From Meconema thalassinum (Eukaryota; Arthropoda; Insecta; Orthoptera; Tettigoniidae), in NCBI GenBank assembly GCA_946902985.2, contig OX336395.1:289659065-289723064 (forward strand): a stretch of DNA of 64,000 nucleotides, written 5' to 3'. The translations under genes and the position numbers were made by a program. This document shows positions 57,645 to 64,000 of this stretch, in pieces (within the stretch, counting starts at the first letter, position 1; every line of letters starts with the position of its first letter). The notes under the pieces are model-generated. The model was not told the origin of the DNA and made no database searches. It worked only from the letters and a program-made list of their open reading frames with translations.

Positions 57645-58055
57645 TTGCCACAGTGGGTGAGTGGTTATCGTGCCGGACTATCAACCCCAAGCTTGTAGGT
57701 TCGCTCCTGTCCATGGTAAGTGATTTTTGAAAGGTGACAAGAATAGTTATTGTTGTTTTAAGGGGCGGAAGTAACAAGAATCACGACACACAGGTCATAG
57801 TTTGTTGGCATGTTGAAGGACCCATTTGAATTCAGTCAGCCGTGTTCATAATGGCAAAATTAATCTCGGGATTTTCCACCAACATAAAATTCCTCCTTTC
57901 TCTACTAGAAAGCGCTAAAGTGTCAAGGAGCTAAGATATCTAAACTCCTTGACTTTCATAGTGCTTCAAGGAACAAAATAATTCGACATGCAGGCTGCTC
58001 TCTGGGCGTCAAATAAAAGGCTTGCACCCGGCACCCGAGGCCATACGATTTTATT
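57645..58055 (+). mobile_element. tRNA-derived SINE, third family
   Basis: Head GTGGGTGAGTGGTTATCG (box A) and GTAGGTTCGCTCCTGTCC (box B) at tRNA spacing, followed by TTGTTGTTTTAAGGGGC, a segment also present in the 58-bp tail at 44391. The 3' end is not defined; the last part is CACCCGAGGCCATACG. Confidence 0.65.
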
Positions 58056-58379
58056 ATTATAATCTGAAAACTGTTTCAAAAACACAGAATTGCATTTTTT
58101 GGCCATAGTAAAGACTCAAACACCGGGCAAGTGACGAAAATGTTGCAGCCAAGTCAATAAACAACCGCTTAGACTGAAACTAAACCCATTTACGAATTTA
58201 GGTATTCAAATAACACTTATTACCTGCCCATTATAAACACTTCTAAAAATACTGGAAAATGTTTGAAGTTTGCCAATAATTTACAAAAATCCGGAGGATA
58301 ACTTGAGTGATCGTGAGGTGAGAAAAACTATGAAAATCGGGAGTCTCCTGCCTAAATTGGGACAGTTGGCAGGTGTGCA

Positions 58380-59075
58380 CAAATATTATCTAACTACAAA
58401 AAAAAATCTAGTTTAATTGGTGTTTATATTAAGATTCTAGTTTGAAATACTGTGAAATTATATATTTTCTTCAATTGTCATTAAAAAATCTGAGTGTGTT
58501 TTATGGTCCGAAAAAATATGGTAATCTAGCCAGCTTATGCAAACATAACAACAACATCATGCACTGGAAAATATTGTTAAAATATTAACAACAAGCAGTG
58601 ACAGTGCGAACTATAGCCTCTTCACACACCAGAACATCAAATGGACTGCTTAGGTCTTGAGGTGACTATTGTAACATTTCTTAGGGGGGTGAGGAGGTTA
58701 TTGGGGTCGCTTAGGTGTTTGGCACACAAGAAAATATAACTAAATTCTTGGGAGGTGCTGCAGCATAATCTTTCAATACATCATCCGCTAAAGTTTGCTT
58801 TTCTTTCAACATTAGATCTAACTTATTTTTTTCCATTTCCAAAACATAACACAATCTGTGCACTCCTATTATTTAAAAAAAAACACCATCATACTGAGTA
58901 TATCTCTATCACCAAAGGCCCCTGCCACCTATTTTTGGCTCACCACAAAGAATCTAGTAAGCTCCATGCACTAGACTCCATGTAGTGCCCCACCAATTGG
59001 TGGCCATTTTGTACCCAAAATGAACAGTGACACTATCAGTAAAGAAAAGACTAGCATCTCTCTGAAGTACAAATG
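58380..59075. other. Unassigned intronic DNA
   Basis: Nothing recognised. Confidence 0.4.
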
Positions 59076-59635
59076 TGGCGGCTTCGGTGGCGTAGTTGTT
59101 AGCATGCTGAGCTTTTATGCCCAAGATCGCGGCTTCAAAACCGTTCAAAGTCGTCGGAATTTTTAAGAGCGTTAAAAATCCCTCAGCATGCCTTCCTTCA
59201 AAGGGGAAGTAAAGCCGGCGGTCTCATGTCATGTAACTAACTAAACTTGTGTGAAGCTAAATTATGGGTTAGATTTTACTAAAGCTCTTAGGTTCCAATG
59301 TTTGTCGCCAGGAGCCGACTGAGGTGGCATCTAGTAGCCAAGTTGGAACTACTTGAAAATTGAATGTCTGCAGTCCTTCCTTGAATTAAAAACAGATAAC
59401 ACACACTAATACAGTCATCACAATTAACACCGGTTATCAGACAGATTCTGTTGATGTTTGAGTCTTCAGTCTTTTCACTGGTTTGATGCAGCTCTTCATG
59501 CCTCCCTGTCCTGACCTAATCGTTTCATCTCTACATAGCTACCACACCCTACATTCTACACACACCCGAAGTACACTGGGCTACATCACCGCGTTGTCGC
59601 AGCCCCTAAACTGAGGAACCAACCGAAGTACAAGT
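59076..59635 (+). mobile_element. tRNA-derived SINE, first family, copy 2
   Basis: Same element as 4242-4772, opposite orientation. Head GCGGCTTCGGTGGCGTAGTT. Interrupted at 59450-59552 by a 103-bp insertion flanked by ATTCT (59445-59449, 59553-59557). Confidence 0.88.
59450..59552 (-). mobile_element. 103-bp LINE-tail insertion
   Basis: Reverse complement of 24726-24828 (GATGTAGGGTGTGGTAGCTA...AAGACTGAAGACTCAAAC), about 90 percent identical. The 3' end of the LINE that hosts the Polinton, or of a SINE that shares its tail. Confidence 0.85.
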
Positions 59636-59776
59636 GGAAAATCAAACCCACCTATTTCCAGTGGCTGTCCTCAAGACCGAGCGAACTACACTCTAGGCAG
59701 AATTAAATTGAATTAGGTTGAACCAACGACCTTTGGGACAGGAATCGTAATATGCACCAGATGCAAAACAACTTAC

Positions 59777-59973
59777 GTTTCTCTGTAAGAGTAGGACTCT
59801 TCAGGCGACGAACTCCGACCACGAGCACTCCTCTCTGACCTGTCTGCTCGTCTTCTCCGGTCAGAGCTGGGACGTTCACGCTCCCTCTCCACAGACTCCT
59901 GGGATTCCTTCTCTACTTCTCGTTCTCTCTCCCGCTCTTCCCGCTCCGAGCGTTCCTTCTCCCCCTTCTCGGC
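59777..59973 (-). CDS. Upstream exon of the SR-rich gene
   Basis: AG acceptor (complement at 59974-59975, in TTGCAG) and perfect GTAAGT donor (59776-59771). Encodes AEKGEKERSEREEREREREV, more acidic/basic alternation, then RRRRADRSERSARGRSSSPE and SYSYRE: a charged RE/ER helix passing into RS repeats. 197 bp, leaving phase 2, which matches the next exon at 56813. An earlier exon must lie beyond this point; none is evident up to 64000. Confidence 0.72.
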
Positions 59974-60179
59974 CTGCAAGTTTCAAATACATGAGTAAGG
60001 TAAATTTAATCTAAATATCAGTATACAATCAAAATTAGTCAAATTTGAAAGAACTCACATTAACTAACACAAAATCTTAAGAGAACTTTCTACATAGAAA
60101 CAGATTTCAGACCAGAAGCTATGGAGTACATAACGAGAGAATGGAATAAGAAAAACCCTAAGGACATTAAGACAATATA

Positions 60180-61077
60180 CCGTATATACTCGAATACCAC
60201 CCGCACATTTTTAAACAAATTCGGACGTGAAAAATTGGGGTGCAGGTCTTATTTGAGTCATGCAAATTTGAAAGATCTAAATTGCCCACCGCGCGCGATA
60301 TCGGGTGTTGCGAGTATCCGCTAGATGGTGCTAGCCTTCTTCTGGCTATCACTTTGTTTTACCGTAAGCACGCGGCATCATACAGTCACACGCACGTTCT
60401 CCGAGTGTAAACATGAATGCTACGAAACGTTTGCGGTCATTTACTGTGAGTGAGAAATTGAAGGTTGTGAGGGAAGCTGCAGTTATTGGAAATCGTGCCC
60501 GGTAGGAAATATGATATTGATGAGTCATGTATTCGTGATTGAGTGGGATGACGTCTATGCTACAACCACTGGATGTCTGTGTGAACCGCCCGTTCAAAGC
60601 AGCCTTGAAACAGCTGTGTATGGAGCGGATGGCGGCCGATAAGCACGCACCGACTCCAACTGGTCGTATTCAGCGCCCGAAAGTTCAGCTGCTTTGTTCG
60701 TGGATTTTGACGGCATGGAATCGTATCTCTGGATATCTCATACGGAAGAGCTTCAAGAAATGTAGTATTTCGAATGCTATGGATGGCAGTGATGACATTT
60801 AGTGGGAAAGTGATGGTGATAAAATGTTCCGAAGTTGGTACTTCTGATGACGATGAATGAAGTGTTTGTGTACTTTTATTTGTATTTTTAATCGTTTCAT
60901 GTGTGTTATTTTAGGACGACTTCAAAACTGTTGGAAACTATTTTGGATAAATGCTATTCTGTTTATTTAGTTAAGATAGTAAATAATTTTGACTAAAAAT
61001 TATTTTTTTAAAATTTTGTTCTTCAAAATCAGGGTGCGGGTCTTATTCGGGGGCGGGTCGTATTCGAGTAAATACGG
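60180..61077 (+). mobile_element. Internally deleted pogo element, copy 2
   Basis: TA-flanked (60178-60179, 61078-61079). Same ends, same helix-turn-helix (60412) and same C-terminal DDE piece (60539-60802) as copy 1, with the same junction (SCIRD, stop, MTSMLQPLD), plus a 2-bp deletion in the helix-turn-helix. Confidence 0.9.
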
Positions 61078-61793
61078 TAAGTTTAAACTGCCTGGGATTT
61101 GCTGATCTTGCACTGATATCTGACACTATTCAGGAACTAACAACACTCGGGGTGCGATTGTCAGCTGTTTCCCTGTTAGGTTAGAACACGTCGATATCTG
61201 GTATTGTTAGTGACGATAAGCTGACAACCAGGGTTGGCAAAATAGCAGTTTTTTTTGTTTCAAACAGTTCTTGTTTTTGTTTTAAACAGTTTTTTTTTTA
61301 ATTCTGAACATGTTTTAAACAGTGTAATAAAATGCTGTACTTTTAATACTGAAATATAAATACTTTAGAGATCATCTTGACCAGAGTTGTATGGTAAGTA
61401 ATAAACTACGGGTCTTCGGTACTGAAAATTTGGGTTCGGTACGGTTCGGTTCAGTAAAAAAAATTGTACTTCGGTTCTCGGTACAAAATCGGTTCGGTAC
61501 AGCTCGGCTGATTTTAACATGCTAAATTAGAGTAAACCATTAAGAAAAAAGTAACACACGAGTTCTAATGATTATACAGTAAACCAAATACTTGCCAAAT
61601 AGCACAATTTTTATTTAAAATACAGAAAAAATGTACAGCTAATAATCTCATACAATGTTCCATTAACTTTCAAACTTGCCCTTTTACTGTGGAGTAAGCC
61701 AATTGATGCTTACATTAAATAGACATTAGGCTCACACTGGAACACTTAAGTCCATAATTTAATTTTATTAATCAGAAGAGTTATTGTGCTTTA

Positions 61794-63244
61794 GAGGTAA
61801 AACTTCACTTATACGATATCCAGGGGACCAAAGGGAAAAAAAAAACACGCATAAATGTGAAAAACGCGTAAATGAAAGTCGGCAAATAAAAACTGCAAAA
61901 TGTAGCCTATGTGACAATATGGGTTATACAGGGACTTTGTTTTAAAAGCGACAGGAACCCTCGCTCGCACCGCGAGCCGGTTCTCGCCAAGCACTTTGCC
62001 GTAATGCGCTTCTTGACGCCACGGCTTTAACAGTCCATATTCTTTGGACTATGGTATATTACAGCTGAAATAGAGTCAATCGGTGCTGAGGAACTTCAGA
62101 ACGTAAATGACAACTTCATGAAGAGGTGCCAGCGATGTGTAGCAATGAATGGCGAACATTTTCAGCACCAGCTGTGAACTATAGGCTAGTCTACTCAGTG
62201 ACTGTGCCGCACGAGCTACGCATTACGGCAAAGTGCCTGGCGGGAGACAGGCTAGCAACGCGGGTGGCGGGCGAACGAAGGTTCCCATTAAGAAGTGAAA
62301 AACAAGAAATAATAATACGATTGTTTAACTATAATCGGCAATATTTAACAAAACAACTACAAGAGAAATGCACCCAGATATAACAAAACAAAGAAAATTG
62401 AGTCACTTGACGAAGTAGTTTGTTATCTTGGCTTGTTTATTGTTGGCCGCGGCCTCGGCGTGAACAGTATTTTCAAACCGATATAATTCGGCCATTATTT
62501 CCTCAGAAACGTTATGGTGCGTCACAAAATGTTTGATAGTCCATAGAGCATTGACAGCATCATTAAAATCCACTGTATTATTCTGCGACTCTTCATCGTC
62601 ATTAATAAAATACTGTAGTGTAGGCCTAAATTAATGGATTTTCATTTGTCTGAAGACGCAAGATTATTATAACACAGAATCAATCGCGTATTTTTAATGG
62701 TTCGACGAGAAGTCCTAAAAAAACACGAATGAAAATTATAAAAGCGGAAATAATATTTTTTTAAATATATCGGCGATTGTAAAACACTTCCGCTCATCTT
62801 AACATAAGCTTCAGATGCTGTCTAACTGTGTTTTATGGCTGCTTCTTGTTATTTTGAAAGGCTAACACAATAATAGCGCTTGCTTATTACGCAAGCTGTT
62901 CTTCCTTGTTACGACACTCTGGCAAGCGAGTGTCGCCGTGACCACCGGTGTCGCTCAAGGCCATCGTAACATAATATAGCACGCGGTGCATCCTTCCAAA
63001 GGGAAGTACAGGCGGCAACAAAAGTTTGCATTCGAACATACGTACTTTCTCAGACCACGCAACGTATAAATGACGCTTTATATTGCAAGGGACTTAAAAT
63101 ATGATCGAATAAGTGTGAAAAACGAATATATGTAAAACGTATATCGGAGATAAATTAACATGGAAAGTATAGGCATTTTGCCGGGACCAGGAAAAATCGT
63201 ATAGAAAACGTATAAATATGAACCGTATACAAGAAGTTTTACTG
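61794..63244. mobile_element. TA-flanked TIR element nested in the hAT
   Basis: TA at 61792-61793 and 63245-63246. Ends GAGGTAAAACTTCACTTATACG and, inverted, CAGTAAAACTTCTTGTATACG, of the pogo/Tigger style. Contains a further MITE. The outer tips differ slightly. Confidence 0.65.
61925..62318 (+). mobile_element. Innermost mariner-like MITE with a transposase tail
   Basis: Arms of about 70-80 bp (…AGGAACCCTCGCTCG…GCACTTTGCCGTAATGCG; inverse ending ~62318). Between them NVNDNFMKRCQRCVAMNGEH (62100-62177), the C-terminus of a Tc1/mariner DDE transposase. Boundaries approximate. Confidence 0.6.
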
Positions 63245-63512
63245 TATTTAACTAACTATTGAAGTAAAACATTGTTGATAAAGGACAATACTTTGGATGT
63301 CTAAAAAAAGGTTTCCTTAAATTACGGTATTTGTGTCTCTTGTACCGAACCGAACTTTTTACCGAGTTTTTTATCGTCTCGAACCGAGGTCGGTAATTTC
63401 CTTTGTACCGTCCCGAAACCGAAAAATCGGTGCACCGTCGACCCCTATAATAAACCAATGTTTACAACTGAAACTCAGCCAGCAGGGAAATTTAGTTACC
63501 AGATAGGAATTT

Positions 63513-64000
63513 TGGCTGCCATGTTCGAAGTTTTGTCACTGACAATGCAGCCAATATGGGGAAAATGAGGGATGAATTGGCAAAAAAAGATATCAAAGAA
63601 GTGATAACTTATGGTTGTTCAGCTCACCTGCTTAATCTGTTAGCACATGACTTGGAGGTGGTTGGCATTACAGAACATGTTAAACAAATTATTAAATACC
63701 GGTACTTCTGGAACACTCACTTTGCAGCAGCCAAGTACAAACAGGCTGGCGGAACAGCTCTTGCTCTTCCTACGGATGTACGCTAGAATTCTTTAGCTGA
63801 CTCTATACAGTCCTATTTGGGTAACTGGCATATTATTGTCAAAGTCTGCACTAAAAATCGAAGTGCCATTGAACCAATTATAAGTGTAAAGGTAATTGAT
63901 ATCAATATGAAACAAAATGTTCAAGACTATCTCAAAAAACTTAAGACTGCATCAGTTTCATTAGATAAGATGCAGCGTGATGACTGTACCATTGGGGAAG
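63513..64000 (+). pseudogene. hAT transposase (ZBED/DUF659-like) fragment
   Basis: CHVRSFVTDNAANMGKMRDE, then CSAHLLNLLAHDLEV, RNTHFAAAKYKQAGG-like text and, after a stop at 63784-63786, NSLADSIQSYLGNWHIIVKV to the window edge. The T-D-N-A-A-N-M and C-x-A-H-x-L-N-L motifs are the second catalytic region of hAT transposases. 5' part is missing; an extra short duplication near 63690 changes the text. Confidence 0.82.

Larger units (their letters stand above)
57085..58374. repeat. Candidate TIR element, ends CCTGCCAAC
   Basis: CCTGCCAACCTATAAAACC at 57083 and its inverse-like CCTGCCAACTGTCCC ending ~58373. No convincing target duplication. Contains the foldback at 57277-57512 and a SINE. Confidence 0.4.
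61399..63455. mobile_element. Non-autonomous hAT with 8-bp TSD TAATAAAC
   Basis: Element 61407-63447, flanked by perfect TAATAAAC (61399-61406, 63448-63455). Imperfect inverted ends TACGGGTCTTCGGT / TAGGGGTCGACGGT followed by repeated GGTTCGGTAC text. No transposase of its own. Confidence 0.85.
61229..64000 (+). mobile_element. Degraded hAT transposon, running off the window
   Basis: Left end CAGGGTTGGCAAA at 61229, a common hAT terminus; possible duplication CTGACAAC just before. Its coding remnant is at 63513-64000. The nested insertion 61407-63447 lies between. The right end is outside the window. Confidence 0.6.

Noticed and set aside
57085..58374. Complete TIR element with CCTGCCAAC ends
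   Set aside because: Ends pair for ~10 bp but no target duplication is visible, so kept only as a weak repeat candidate.

Overview
The window looks like non-coding, repeat-saturated DNA from an insect. The evidence is SR-protein exons with GT-AG introns, many arthropod-type retrotransposons (Ty3/gypsy, RTE-like and Jockey-like LINEs), tRNA-derived SINEs, hAT, pogo, mariner and P-like DNA transposons, and a Polinton. The particular LINE and SINE tails (GAT repeats, TAAG repeats) suggest an orthopteroid insect, but that placement is weak. About 1 kb of coding sequence looks like a normal host gene or might still work; nearly everything else is mobile DNA in various states of decay.

Layout, left to right. 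1-4241: 3' part of a Ty3/gypsy gag-pol element with frame breaks. 4242-4772: tRNA-derived SINE. 5690-6112: LINE tail. 7165-24830: a LINE split by a complete 16.66 kb Polinton/Maverick (7322-23977) flanked by the 6-bp target duplication AACAAG. 25151-27660: antisense LINE. About 30970-39420: a LINE interrupted by an hAT element (31026-34405, itself carrying a mariner derivative) and by a MADF-bearing TIR element (36491-38607, itself carrying a SINE). 40585-46665: a LINE interrupted by a satellite-bearing TIR element (41037-42506) and by a full-length RTE-like LINE (42963-46379). 47436-48815: two related TIR elements. 49442-59973: three in-frame exons of a minus-strand arginine/serine-rich host gene whose introns hold a P/THAP9-like pseudogene, two TIR elements, a pogo derivative with a SINE inside, and other repeats. 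59076-61077: a SINE and a second pogo derivative. 61229-64000: a degraded hAT transposon containing a second hAT with an 8-bp duplication, which contains two more TIR elements.

The Polinton is the centrepiece. Plus strand: protein-primed DNA polymerase B (broken), packaging ATPase (intact), a DUF8207-like protein (broken) and a retroviral-type integrase (two stops). Minus strand: an unknown CxxC protein, an exonuclease-like protein, a BIR-domain (IAP-like) protein, major capsid, a small ORF, penton-like minor capsid, adenain-type protease, a basic core/pX-like protein and a fibre-like protein with phage tail-fibre repeats. Together these describe a virion-forming life style (replication, packaging, capsid maturation, attachment, integration, and blocking of host cell death), but this copy has at least a dozen lesions and should be dead without help.

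The most interesting points are the fibre-like and BIR genes in the Polinton, 90-bp repeats carrying CRE and E-box sites upstream of its polymerase, a 230-bp satellite array growing inside a TIR element, an inverted copy of flanking gene sequence inside another TIR element, and three TIR families that share the same CCGTATTT ends.
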